A DNA stretch of 64,000 bases from Mayamaea pseudoterrestris. Lineage: Eukaryota; Bacillariophyta; Bacillariophyceae; Sellaphorales; Sellaphoraceae. The DNA lies in assembly GCA_027923505.1 (NCBI GenBank), contig BROI01000011.1, forward strand, positions 1-64,000, given 5' to 3'. Every line of letters starts with the position of its first letter. Position 1 is the stretch's first letter. A program made the position numbers and the translations under genes. The notes under the pieces are model-generated. The model made no database searches and was not told the DNA's origin. It saw only the letters and a list, made by a program, of their open reading frames with translations. Shown here piece by piece: positions 47,201-57,177 of the stretch.

Positions 47201-47645
47201 AGTGAATCAGCCGCACTCCAAGCCTTTGCATCCACTCCCAAGCGACTCGCATGACTCGATAGCTCTTGCAGCTTAATCGGTAAACAAAATTTCCCAGTTT
47301 CCCTCCATGAATGAGTAAAAACTCGAACAGTTTGCATAGATAATGCAGCGTCCGTGCCATGACGGCGCGAACCAACGCTGCCACGCGAGGCTGCTTGGGC
47401 GAATGCATGAGAATGGCTCCGGGATGCAGCTGCTGCTGTCGCTCCAAAAGGTAATTGAACAACCAAATGTAAAGGTAATGCACCATGACGGCCAATGTAA
47501 TGAATATGCAAAAGATTGGAACGAGCCATTGCGATGCAAGCGACAGCCAGTGCGTGTCCGTCATGTGTGAGAATGAGTGGCGCAATGTATCCATGAACGC
47601 TTGCTGGATGAGCATTCGAGGCGTCGAATGATATAAAAAGGTCAT
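44235..47645 (-). CDS. Membrane-anchored FG-repeat protein, nucleoporin-like (POM121-like layout)
   Basis: Single exon, 1136 residues from the first ATG (47645), which has an in-frame stop just upstream. A strong membrane segment lies near the N-terminus (about 38-62, WLVPIFCIFITLAVMVHYLY). A long basic, low-complexity linker follows, with nuclear-localisation-like clusters (KRGRLPL; ARKRMYQQRF; NKKPKS). The C-terminal half has about 25 FG dipeptides in FGS, FGA, MFG and GFG contexts separated by Ser/Thr/Ala/Pro spacers, and the tail is basic (ALRKKMGANRRR). FG repeats form the permeability barrier of the nuclear pore. One N-terminal membrane helix plus a C-terminal FG domain is the layout of vertebrate POM121, but no sequence homology is claimed. 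It ends 183 bp from the convergent subunit c gene. Confidence 0.75.
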   Translation of the reverse strand: MTFLYHSTPRMLIQQAFMDTLRHSFSHMTDTHWLSLASQWLVPIFCIFITLAVMVHYLYIWLFNYLLERQQQLHPGAILMHSPKQPRVAALVRAVMARTLHYLCKLFEFLLIHGGKLGNFVYRLSCKSYRVMRVAWEWMQRLGVRLIHCVRDKVQQRKRRDERSDANPSDKSPSKASSRASHPVAATAAVRRVAFAESDSGRMRDTVVYFDTAAPATQMSSPQDRVRNVGETPSRQNRKVHRVQTPPAKVKRNDGIENLMSEHRQQHVNNSDNSSSKGSSTRSTSNGYRATNAGTPQRNESRAADQPKDITQQSSHQFRSTTANQQSSTHRPPAKPVTTALVRTKVHETLRERFDRKRQLELTDGTAEGQQQQLTQEPVLKRGRLPLTARSVQPLHVTSPAARKRMYQQRFEHVYEQLNKKPKSSSTADAGASNVPLNAMNNATTISFGSAAASNNTTPATAPDSSSNQAPEASIAPSTAQPFTFGAAAATTTLTTPSTAPGNLSNQAPQASTASSIAQPFTFGAAAATTTLTQNGVVPNAAPGTTTPAPQPASEFGSANTAPANAAQPNMLETAAAMPASTMTQNGSGLIAPPGATTPAPPPIAAFGSANAAPANAAQPVTFGTAAATPATSTQNGRGSNVAPGTTTPASQPATAFGSAVTNGTPSAPQPAFLFGSTAENTPAPGPVSAPVPAGFLFTAPSSAPPFANTNTATQTSQSTVPINGFGASTPAAAASASQASTGAPFAFGSVAPASMFGALGASATPTIAPSDSQPTAIQAAAVTTPSSAAPTFENASSMFSKIVPASDHILTSQNAMNQSTGTDIFSSGSHAFKFGDGANGLTTTPTSNVSGSDSAPSNGFASSTAAPMSFGLSAGTNATSFNAPAAQSFPSAQGFTQPASSFSSNNSNPVFASTPAQGPSTNSFSTALNSTPNASFENNNGLAGPSVGPFSTPTAGTTTAPFGTMTAPVMNSVTTPSYSGATPSTFAAPATASSFGNQGPASMFDSAASSGGFGVAVAQASNPMFGSSGQVTAPSSGGFGGNGAQASNPMFGQVTAPSSGGFGATGASTSNPMFGSSSQATAPSFGATSFGIAPAAGGFGISGSAATVNGGVAAAARTSRGNAALRKKMGANRRR

Positions 47646-47935
47646 GCTAATTGCTGAGAGTACTGCTGCGCTGCCAGTCAATGCTTATTCAGGTAAAAGA
47701 CGTCGTTGAGAAGCAGTGCGTCTTTGCACAAGTCCATGGTCGACGACGACGGTGAATGGAAGAGACGAGCGACCGTTTAAACATTGATGGTGCGACACAA
47801 GTTAAGCGAATCAAAACAGACTGCGAGCCAGCCGGCATTACCGATACGACATTTGTGACTGACACGACGAAACACGCAGCTCCACAACTTCTTGCTTGTC
47901 ACAAGATCTCCATCACCTTCAATAGTATACCAACA

Positions 47936-48648
47936 ATGATACAGCAACCACTACTAGCAATCTGCGTGCTCCTCCTCTGCATGGCAGTTGTCACGCAAGC
48001 CATGCATTCTCCCATTAAAACGTCGTCGTCATCACCAGTCGCTGCGCCAGTCTTTGGAACCGACAAGGTGTTTGGAGTATCGGCCAAGAAAATTCCCTCC
48101 ACTCGTAGTAGAACTACTTGCAGCAGTATTCACTCGCTACGAGGCGGCGCCGTCCATGAACCAGAAACTCTGGCTGACGTGGAAGCTCTCTTGATCAAGG
48201 CGGGAAGTGAAGGAAAGCTTGTCGTCATTGACTTTTCCGCCACTTGGTTAGTCGCATGAATGCATGAATAATATTCTTTCGCTTGCAACAGACAAACGAC
48301 TCACTACTATCGATTCGTCTTCCTCCGTTCAGGTGCGGACCCTGCAAAATGATTGCTCCCTTGGTGAGTTTTGACGAGTGGAACGTGCAGTAGACTCACC
48401 TTTTTGTCTTGACACGTCTCACATTCATCGCCTTATCTCCACTATTACTACAGTTTGAACAACTCTCCGAGTCATTCACAAACGTCATTTTCATCAAGGT
48501 TGACGTTGACGCGAATCCAGACACGGCCGCCAAGTACTCGGTCAGTGCCATGCCAACCTTTTTGTTCATCAAGCGAGGCGAAGTGCTGGACAAGTTGATG
48601 GGAGCCAGTCCGGAGCAACTGGAGTCGCTCATTCGGGAGCATCAGTGA
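47936..48648 (+). CDS. Thioredoxin with N-terminal signal peptide
   Basis: Three exons (47936-48246, 48333-48363, 48454-48648) give 178 residues. Residues 1-22 form a signal peptide (LLAICVLLLCMAVVTQA). A Ser/Thr-rich stretch follows, then a complete thioredoxin fold from about residue 75, with active site WCGPC (104-108), the FIKVDVDANP strand and the cis-Pro loop (SAMPTFLFIKRG). Thioredoxins reduce disulfides of target enzymes. The Trp codon of the active site is split by intron 1, and exon 2, only 31 nt, encodes CGPCKMIAPL. The address fits the secretory route or the plastid; the +1 residue is Met, so the plastid is less certain. It is divergent from the FG protein gene with 290 bp between starts. 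Confidence 0.9.
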
Positions 48649-48825
48649 ATATTTGAATAATAATTAAGTGTTACTACTGGTAGCAGTAGTAAAACAGTAG
48701 ATAACAGATGATTTGAGTGATTAAGTTTACGTAGATTGACTGTTAATGCAAGTGGTCTATAAAGAAAAGTATGCATGGAAAATGTACAGCAAGCATCTGT
48801 GCACGTGCGAAACAGCCCTGCCGTT

Positions 48826-51601
48826 CTAGTATTTGGTCACGCGATCCATCAAGCCAAGCGGCACTTCGATCTTCGGCATGAGTTTCTTGTGGCCGGCAGG
48901 GTACGGATTGTTTTGAACGACGCTTTCGTAGTCGGAGTCGACAGCCGTGGAACGAGTGATGCCGCCGCCTCCGCCTCCACCTCCGCTTGCACCATACGGC
49001 TGCTCCTCCGTGTATCGGCCCGACTGTCGATCAAAGAACAAGGGAACGTGACCTAGGTCGCCATTGAAGCGATTCTTCTTGACTTCCATGCTCTTCTTGC
49101 CGCGTTCATTTTGCAGAATCAGCACCGTGTCTGCTTCCTGCGTCGCCTTGGCGCTGCCGTAGAAACTGGAAATGTTGAGACGCGTATCCTCCGCTTCCTT
49201 TCGGGGATGACAAACTAGCGTCAAATGCACATTGCGGTCCGTGGCAAATTTGCGAAACTTTTCAATTGCCTGGTCCTGCACGTCAAACTTGTCCCATGAC
49301 GAGTTGGTTGACTTGCGGCTAATCATGAACTGCATATTGTCGAGAATGACATGCTGGCAATCGTTAACATAAACCTAGTAAAGTTGTGGTAGTGAAAGAA
49401 GTGAATAAGTCTGAAAGGTGAACCCGACGACGAGATCATCAAGTCGACGCACCGCATAGTCCATGGCATCCAACACATCATCCACGTCGGAGCCGCCATG
49501 AAACTTCAAAAAATACAGTGGTAGTCGCGCAAATCGATCCGCAATTGCCTCGAGCTTGCCCGACATTGCCTCGTCGCCACTGGGCAATGGTTCGCGCACG
49601 TATTGCTGCATGAGCTTGTGAATGAGACGAGTGTTTTTGATCTCAAAGCTTCCCCAGAGAACGTTAACATCCTGCTCGGCAAGGTCCAGCGACATTTGAC
49701 CAAGGAAGGTGGTTTTGCTGTAGTGACGGTAAAAAGGATGACAAAGCCAGCGTGTGAGACATTTATCAGTTACACAGTTCGAGAACCTATCGCTCCTTCA
49801 CTCTCGACTATAGAACCTACCCGCTACCCGTCGGCCCAGTCAAGACGGTCAATTCCCCTCGTCGCAAGCCCTTAATTTTGCTTGTTACCATTGGAAGGCT
49901 TGTCATTGGTGTTCCAACATACTTGTCGGGATACATGATTTCGTGCAGCACGTCGAGGCGTAATTCGTCAAATGTGAGAATCTGCTCGTGTGGCGTAAGC
50001 TTGGCGTCGTCCAAAATGCTTGTCAAATTGCATCCCATGAGCAGCGCTTCATTGGCATCCTTGGGTAGTTTGCTGTTGCCGATACTGTCGTTTGTAGTTG
50101 CCGCGGCATCAACACCAATATTTTGTTGCGTCGGCCGCACAATGTAGCACCGCTCCAGTCCCAACTTTTTGCTAAACAACTCTGCTCCTTCTTGTCCTGG
50201 TCCATCATGATCCATCCACAAGTAAATGCGATCAAACTCTTCCAGCATGGGCAATGTTTCCACTGGCAGTGAACGACATCCATTCGGCAAGCTAATGGCT
50301 GGTCGTCCGGTGGCTTGCCACACGGCCATGGCATCGTACTCGCCCTCACACAAGACGACTTCCTTGGCGCCCTTTGGAACGGTATGGTAGCCAAAGAATC
50401 CCCAGGCACCGCCGGGTGGATCGAGTCGCTGGTGTGCCTTGTTGTGTAGCGAGCGAGCCTTGATGCGGCGCGTGACAAAGGTTGATTCGAGGTTTGTATT
50501 CAATGACGTATTGGTGGTAGATGCATCATCGTCGGAATCGCTACTAGTATTTGTTGCTTTCGCTTTCACTGCTGCTACTTGATAGTCCTGCAAGTTGAGT
50601 GCACTTCCTCGAAGTTCCTCCTGCACTTGGGCATCCTTGACTGACATGATCCATCCAAAGGTGACGCAATCCTCTTTAACGTAGGCGCCATGTTCATTGG
50701 CGAAGGAATATTGCGCTTGGCCGACGCCGTACTTGCGCAGGGTTGCATGGTTCAAGCCGCGCGTCTTGGTCAAGTAATCGAGGACTGATGGAGATGAAAC
50801 TGATGATGAGGACGACGAAGAATCGTTTGAATTTGCTGCTGCTGCAAACAGATTGTTGCTGTAGAGCGCCTGGAGTCGTCGCGGCGGCATGGGGAGTGGA
50901 GGCAACTGACGCGTCGGTGAAGGACCTTGACGCGATCCAGCCGAGAAACCCGACGAGTCGTAGCCATGACTGTTGCGACTGCTATCTTTGCTGCCTCCAC
51001 TGCCGCCTGACTTGAACTTCTGCACTCCAACCATGCTACTACTGCTACTGCTGCCATTGGATGACGCGTAGTTTGCATTCGCGCCGCCAAGTTGAATCTT
51101 GTAGTCGAACCAACTTCCACTGGCGCCGCATCGATGACAAAAGTAGGCGCCACCTCCAATCTGAACATAGAGCTTGTAAAAGTTATCAGCCTTGTTTTTG
51201 GTAGGCTTACTGCAAAAGCAGCATTCCTTTAGAATGACGTGCGAGTTGGTAACGCGAGCGTCGTGTGTTTCAATGCCGTGGGCTTGACTGTACTCTAGAA
51301 TGTTTTGAGCGGAAACATTCAAGCTTTGATTATGTTTCGAGACAAATACGGAACTAAAGGATCGGTTAATAGTAGTAGTCGATGTATTGAGCGTAGTGCA
51401 GTAGTGTGAATGGAGCAAGGAGCTTGATGATGATGCCAATGGGGACGAAAAGCATGATGCTGCTGCTACTGTGAGTGACGGCGAGCTGCTACACAATGCA
51501 GGTCCTCCATTTGAGACATTCAGTGCATTTACTTGCTTGACTGCTGCTCGAGCAAGACCTCGAGACCGACGAAAGTGCAGCAAAGAGGGTCGAATCATCA
51601 T
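48826..51601 (-). CDS. Twinkle-type organellar primase-helicase
   Basis: Three exons (51601-49821, 49717-49453, 49374-48826; all GT-AG and phase-consistent) give 864 residues. The ATG at 51601 starts a Met-, Arg- and Ser-rich mitochondrial-type presequence (MMIRPSLLHFRRSRGLARAA). Domains in order: a zinc-binding primase domain with C-x2-C pairs (CFC near 128-130, CHRC at 155-158); a TOPRIM fold (VVLCEGEYDAM, IYLWMDHDGPGQEG); and a RecA-like hexameric helicase with Walker A GPTGSGKTT (589-597, codon split by intron 1) and Walker B HVILDN. T7 gp4 and plant or protist Twinkle proteins both prime and unwind organelle DNA, and the intact zinc motif suggests the same here. The C-terminal tail has a Gly run. 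The upstream frame to 51691 begins with TTG and was not used. Confidence 0.92.
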
Positions 51602-51930
51602 GGTCGATTGCTTTGTGTGTCGGCAAGCGAACAAAATGACATCCGATCCAAAGCCCGGCTGGCGTCGCACAAAACACGTGCCGGTACTCAACGGAAGATT
51701 TGAGTGTTGCAGCTAATACCGGTCAGTCAGCATGACGTTTTCTTCCATTGGAACGAGGCGCGCCACCATGGAAAGCCACTCGTTCCTCGTTCCTTCGTTC
51801 CTTCGATGCGACGGCGACGCTAATTCACAGTCAATCCAAAAGTCTTACGCAATCAATCCAGTATCAAGTCAAGCAACGAAATAATCTCTAAGCTTTGCAC
51901 TCTTTCGACGAACAATTTATTTAATTTACA
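51602..51930. promoter_or_regulatory. Divergent promoter region, Twinkle and Rpb8 genes
   Basis: The 329 bp between the two start codons is the only space for both promoters. The sequence just before the Rpb8 start is AT-rich (CAATTTATTTAATTTACA), as expected of a 5' leader. No specific element is claimed. Confidence 0.45.
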
Positions 51931-52395
51931 ATGGTCGTTCAGATTCTTTCCGCCGACCGCACCACTCTGTTTGAAGACATTTTTGAAGTCACGGCGCTCA
52001 ATCCAGACGGCGTCAAGTGGGACAAGGTGAATCGCATTCAGGCGACTGGCTCCACCTTTGAGTGCGACTTGCTGCTGGATGTTCACTGCGAATTGTATCG
52101 ACTGGATGAATCCGACAAGTTTACACTCGTATTGGCAAGCACCTTGCACTTGGATGGATCTCCAGCCGATCATTCCTCCTATCATCCACACTCCAGTCAG
52201 TCGGAACCATCACTGGCTGATCACTATGACTATGTTATGCATGGACGAGTCTTTGACGTGGAATACAAAAAGGATAATACAGTTACCGTCAAGCTTAGTT
52301 TCGGGGGGTTGTTGATGCGACTGGTGGGTGATCAAAAGCACTTGACGAGTGTACAGCCGGATCAAAAGTTGTACTTGCTTTTGAAAAAGGATTGA
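51931..52395 (+). CDS. RNA polymerases I, II and III subunit RPABC3 (Rpb8)
   Basis: Single exon, 154 residues, close to the usual 140-150. Rpb8 is a small OB-fold subunit shared by the three nuclear RNA polymerases. It is recognised by its N-terminus (ILSADRTTLFEDIFEVTALN), the DYVMHGRVFDVEY segment and the conserved C-terminal SFGGLLMRLVGDQ followed by LYLLLKK. The Ser/His-rich stretch at about 83-98 (HSSYHPHSSQSEPS) lies where the family has a variable loop. The start is the first ATG and fits the family N-terminus. It is convergent with phosphomannose isomerase, with about 270 bp between stops. Confidence 0.93.
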   Translation: MVVQILSADRTTLFEDIFEVTALNPDGVKWDKVNRIQATGSTFECDLLLDVHCELYRLDESDKFTLVLASTLHLDGSPADHSSYHPHSSQSEPSLADHYDYVMHGRVFDVEYKKDNTVTVKLSFGGLLMRLVGDQKHLTSVQPDQKLYLLLKKD

Positions 52396-52666
52396 AACGA
52401 GTAAATGTTGGATGTTGTTATACAGCCAGTTGGATGTGGCTTGGATAGGTTGCTGTGCACTCATATATAAACTAAACTAATTGAGTAGCATAATATGTCA
52501 TGTCCTTGTAAATGCACCATGCTCGAATTTAGACCAAATACAACTGAAGTCAATGCTATGCGAGTAATGTCAAGGTGTGTGTTGTAAATGGTAAGTAGTC
52601 TCTAGGCCAGCCGCCGAGCATGTCGAGAGCACGCACGTTGAGAGCTTACACCTTACACCACTCCAC

Positions 52667-54468
52667 TCATCCGTAAAAGACATTGTTACAAGCCCTTGTC
52701 AGCGTCATGCCATACTCGCCAGCAATAACAGTTACTGCCGTTCCCGCCGAGCAAAACGTCGACACACCAAAGGAAACGGGCAGCGAAACGATCCGTTCCT
52801 GCTCAAGCTTGCCATCCCCTTCAATCACCAGCAAGACCGAAGGACTATTTACGTTTGCAATCTCGTAGCGCGCATTGGCCGGCACAACAATTTGTTCGAC
52901 GCAAAAGTCTTGGACTGGCGGAATATACCGAGTGGTGCAGGAATCAATCGCTTCGCCAAACGTTGTTTCCGGCCGACAAGTCTTGTATGTGAGCATGTTT
53001 ACCAGCGTCGGCACATCCTTGAGCTTTGGTGTCAAGCCAGCCCGAACGACATTATCGCTACAAGCCATGCATTCAATAATCTCACCCGAAATGTACGCGT
53101 GCGGCTCATTCGCGTCAATGAACAAGGCCTCGCCCTTGCTCATTTGAAGAATGTTGAAAATGAGCGGAGCAAAAATGCCGCAGTCACCAGGAAACTGCTC
53201 GTGCAACTGAAACATGAGCTTTGGAACGTCTTCCAAAAAGGTGGGCGTGGAAGGTCTACTGTTGCTTTCGTCGTCGTTATCCGAAATGGTTCGTAGTCGC
53301 AGCAACATGTCGTCAACCGCTTGGCGAATGGTGTCGTCGTGCGCCGTAATGTAGTCGTGAAACATGTTGCGCAAGGCCGTCTTAACCAATTGTTCAATCT
53401 CCTCATCTTCAGCTTCATCCTTGCTTTTGCTGTGAAACAATCCATGATGCTGAAATTGTTGCTGCTGCTTTTGTGCACTGCGAGCTGCCAAACGATTCGT
53501 CACCTGCAACACTTGCTCCGTCGCCGCTGGTCCAATCAATCGCTGAAACTCTGGATATTCTTGCAAGTGTTGCGCAATCTCATCCAGCGGTCGAAAGCCA
53601 AACATGGCTCGCACTCGCTCCGAAAGAGCAATGGCCATTTCCGGCTTGTGGTTGTCGTCCTTGTAAACGTTTGGATGAATCGCGTGCAACTGTTCGGCAA
53701 GGCGCTTGTCGGGATGCGCCTGAATCGACAAGACTTTTCGGACACTGAGTATTTTGAGTAAAAACTGCAAGTCCTGCTCGTGCTTGTGGCCCATGTGTAG
53801 TGCTGGATCGGATTGAACGTATTCGAGGAGTGACACGGAGCGGCAATCGTCGGCGGCTTCGTTATTGTTGCTACTGGTCGCGTCTACTTCCATTGGATGA
53901 CTTTCTGGTTGATTCAAACTCAGCACTACCGAGTCCGGAACAATGACGCTGCACATTCCGCTGGGATGCGTTCCCAGCCACAGTTCTGCGTACGGCGCCC
54001 CTTCATCCAAGTCAAACGTCAAATCAGCCGCCTCCTTCATGCGAGCCACTGTACTGGACGATCCAATACGACCCCATGCGTATTCCTGAGCGACTGAGAC
54101 TAGTGGCTGCGAACGAGAAGGCAAAGCAGCAAATTAGTGAGTGAATGATGAATTCAGGCGAGCGCGACGAGCGACGAGACTCTTCCTTTGCTTCGCCTCC
54201 AAAACGCTCCAATCCCTATCATTCATTCAATCAGAAAAAAATTACGTACCCTGAGACAATTGGCATTCGTCACCTTCTTGTTCCATCGCAAGGACGACTG
54301 CTTCTTCCGCCGTTGAGGATGCAAGACGTTATTCATCGTATTGCTAATGGTGGAACTCTTTCTGCCACTCGCTTCAGTGTCAATTTGGTCACTTGCAATT
54401 GTACTCTTGTTCGAGTCAGAGTCGTCGTCAAGATTCTGCTGCTGCTGCGTCTGAAGATTGGGTGGCAT
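52667..54468 (-). CDS. Phosphomannose isomerase, type I
   Basis: Two exons: exon 1 up to 54250 (donor GTACGT) and exon 2 54106-52667 (acceptor TTCGCAG). The enzyme interconverts mannose-6-phosphate and fructose-6-phosphate, feeding GDP-mannose for glycosylation and cell-wall sugars. Landmarks: VAQEYAWGRIGSSS at the start of the catalytic domain, the zinc-ligand motif QAHPDK, then HKPEMAIAL with the Glu ligand, and the active-site EPHAYISGEIIE. Splicing reads NANCLR|PLVSVAQEYAWG. The start is uncertain: ATG at 54468 gives 552 residues and a later ATG at 54336 gives a shorter protein; the N-terminal extension is Gln/Asp/Ser-rich and unlike the family. A Gln-rich insertion (KQQQQFQHH) sits mid-protein. 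Confidence 0.9.
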
Positions 54469-55258
54469 GTGTGGAAATTGGAAATCGACCGTTGATTGTT
54501 GCTGCTTCCTCGTTCCGTGAAAGCGATGATCGAGCAACTTGACTCGGTTCTTCGCTGACTCTCGTTTACTCGATTCTTTTTACTTTGGCTCGCACTGCTC
54601 AGTGATCAATGTATTCAAGTAGTATTAGTCGAGTGTGTTTCAAGCTTTCTGGAAAGAATCAGTCGAGAGCCTTTGCATCCGAAAGCTGATGCTTGACGAT
54701 GAAACGGAAACGGACACGTTCAGTCATCCAGCTAGGGTCATCGCCAGTCGCACTCCTGAAGCGATTTGTGACATAGTAATGACTAATTGATTGTCTCTTC
54801 TGATATTGCCTTTTGTCTTGATGCACGCCAATGAGTAAAATAAATCGGACTGGTACTCGAGACATTCCAGACATTCGATGTGCGATGCAAGACTGAAAAC
54901 TCAGTGACATTTCATTTGAAAGAACGCACCTTTGTCTTGATCCGTCGCTTTTCGCTTTGAAACGACTCCAGTGACTCTTGCGCTTTGAAACGACCAGCAG
55001 CAGCACTTACGAGCAAACCTCCATGCCGCCATGGTCACACGAAGCTTGATACAGCACCGACCAGCAGCAGCATGGCTACCGCAACCAAAGGATGACGAAC
55101 AATTTTCTTTGCCGCCGTAAGCATCAGGAGGCCCCGTTGAAGGTCGACTGGCTGCGGCATGCGAGTTCGCCTTCCTCCGCAATGAAATAAAGGAAACAAG
55201 GCTTACCTAGGCTTTCATCATCATTACCAGCTGCAGGAAGCAACTCTCTCAATTTCCC
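54469..55258. other. Region without a confident gene
   Basis: About 790 bp between phosphomannose isomerase and the WbsX-like remnant. A minus-strand open stretch (about 54660-54895, ending RFRFIVKHQLSDAKALD) could be the last exon of a small gene that starts near 55030 (MAAWRFA), but the splice phases tried did not join in frame, so no gene is called. A short direct repeat, CGCTTTGAAACGAC, occurs twice near 54950-54990. The presumed promoter of phosphomannose isomerase is also here. Confidence 0.4.
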
Positions 55259-56515
55259 AAAAGTACTGGCGCTATACTTTCCGCAGTTTCACAAAGACAT
55301 TTCCAATGATCGCTTCTGGGGCGACGGTTTTACCGATTGGCTCAGTCTGCGATCTGCTCCACAACGAAAATCGCCTGGGCTTTCGGATTCCTCGACCACT
55401 TGCCGACGAAAAAGGAGCTTGGTTACAACGACTTGATGCGCAGATGAGCGTTCGAAATCGACATGGCGAATTGGCGCAACAGCATGTAATCGATGGTTTC
55501 GTCCATCATCACTACTGATTGCTGATTCTTTACGATGACTCGTTGAAGGAGCATATTCCGCCGCTGTTTGCACCGCTTTTGGGAAATCCAAGGATAATGG
55601 ACCGAATCTACCCCTTTGCTTTGCATTGGGCAAACATTGGATGGGCACAAAAATGGACCAGTCGAGCCAAGGTCAAGGTGGATGGCGACTGGCGCAAGCG
55701 TCAGCGATTTCCACAAATTAAAAAGGAGGCTGCCGTGGAAGCACTATGCGTGGCTTCGTCCCTTCTTTCACCATATCAACTATCTAGGTGGACGGTCAAC
55801 CAGTCTTTATGATTTTACTCCTGGCAGTTTCAACATGCAGTTCGAACGCTGCGGCGACTTGCCATGGAGGATGGCTTTCCAGGCTTGTACGTTGCAGCTG
55901 ATGTGATCATGACGCACGATGAGCTCTTTCCGGAAGGTTGCACAAGGTCGCACCAAGGGAGCTACACGAGAGATTTGTACGACAATTTATTTGGTGAACA
56001 ACACGATGGCGTACCCGCATCCCAACGATCAAAATGGCCGGCAAACCTTGCGCGCGTCCCAGACTGGTGCATGAATCGAAGGCCATCGGGCGCCAGCAAG
56101 CTTGACAGCACTAGCAGTAGTACTGCTACTCCTTTCGAGGCGCGGATCAAGCCGATTGCTGGCTTGATGACATTTTTTGACAATACACCTCGCCGGGCGT
56201 TCAACGATTCCACGATTTTGGTCCGCATATGGGCTCAACGTTGTGGTGCAGCGATTTGCGAAAGTCTTGCGGCGGCCGTTTACTACGAAACGTGCTGCGT
56301 GAAAATGAACCAAAATAATATGAGTGGCAATCGCCGAGGCAACGCACATGATAGTGGCGACGAGTCCAAGTTCATTCTCGTCAACGCTTGGATGGGCCGA
56401 AGGAATGGCGCTGGAAACGAGCGACGTCTTTGGGACACAAATGCTAGAGGTTGTAGCGCGAGTGAATCAAAAAGTGCTGGCAACGGGCTGTGAAGCGATA
56501 AACCAAGACTCGTCA
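55259..56515 (+). pseudogene. Decayed WbsX-like glycosyltransferase (GH99-like domain) gene
   Basis: Segments of one protein family follow in the right order but in shifting frames: LALYFPQFHKDISNDRFWGD and GFTDWLSL (about 55262-55345), GELAQQHVIDGFVHHHY (to 55515), IYPFALHWANIGW (about 55605), WLRPFFHHINYLGG (about 55750), GFPGLYVAADV (about 55870), FFDNTPRRAF (about 56170), ILVNAW (about 56375) and WAEGMALETSDVFG (about 56398). WbsX proteins act in bacterial polysaccharide synthesis; homologues occur in some algae. At least five frame changes are needed, including about 5 nt missing between ILVNAW and WAEG, and no intron borders explain them. It looks like a host pseudogene, perhaps from an ancient transfer. 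Indel errors in the assembly are the alternative. Confidence 0.72.
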
Positions 56516-56697
56516 TGATTGGACTTAGCTGTCAGTATGCAGAGATTCTCGACGGGGTGAGCGACGTCTATGGGAAACGAACGCTAGGGGTTGTTGCGCA
56601 AATGAAGCAAAAAGTGCTGGTTATGGGCTGTGAAACGATAAACAAGGACCCATCATTGGACTTTGCTGTCAGTGTGCAGTGATTCTCGACGGGGTAT
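56419..56697. repeat. Imperfect tandem duplication, about 140 bp, of the WbsX remnant's 3' end
   Basis: The stretch beginning GAGCGACGTCTTTGGGA at 56419 and running through AAGTGCTGGCAACGGGCTGTG to TTCTCGACGGGGT recurs from 56559 (GAGCGACGTCTATGGGA) to 56697 with many substitutions and a few small indels. It is an old local duplication of the gene's tail and following DNA. Confidence 0.85.
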
Positions 56698-57177
56698 AAA
56701 GCGAGATGCGGCGCGCGAGTGGAAGTTGCCGTAGTGGTGGAAGACACGATCTGGAGAGACCAATTGACCTTGCAATGTTATACTAATTATGTATTAATGA
56801 TATTGTCGTCTACTTTTTGGTTAACGTAGCGTTGTGTCATTGCGCAGCTAAAACGTTCCATGCATGACACTCAAGGACAAGCTCTATCATATCGATACTG
56901 TACACAGGAATTCCAATGTGCAGTATCCAGCAAGAGTAAATAATGGTGGCATGTCAAGCAACAATTGGAGAGAAATGCCTCCGACAAAATCTCTCACTCT
57001 CGTTCGCGAGAGGCTCCGAATCGAAATTAATGCTACCAATCGGTCATCCATATTCAACGGGCAACAATGTCAGACATTTGGGTATCGGTAACAAAAAATG
57101 TGGCATCTGTGGAACTTGGCGTTTCATTCAAACCACCCTTCCAAGGACGTGTTAAAGCAACGGTACCAATGAATGAA
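56698..57177. other. Intergenic region before the dehydrogenase gene's 3' end
   Basis: Nothing recognisable lies in these 480 bp. Short open frames near 56864 and 56943 have no family features. The sequence probably includes the 3' untranslated region of the minus-strand dehydrogenase. Confidence 0.5.

Noticed and set aside
51602-51691. Extension of the Twinkle protein to 51691
   Set aside because: The codon at 51691 is TTG; the first in-frame ATG is at 51601 and begins a good mitochondrial presequence.
54659-55182. A small two-exon minus-strand gene
   Set aside because: Candidate donor and acceptor sites did not keep one frame, one possible intron would be only 37 nt, and no family was recognised.
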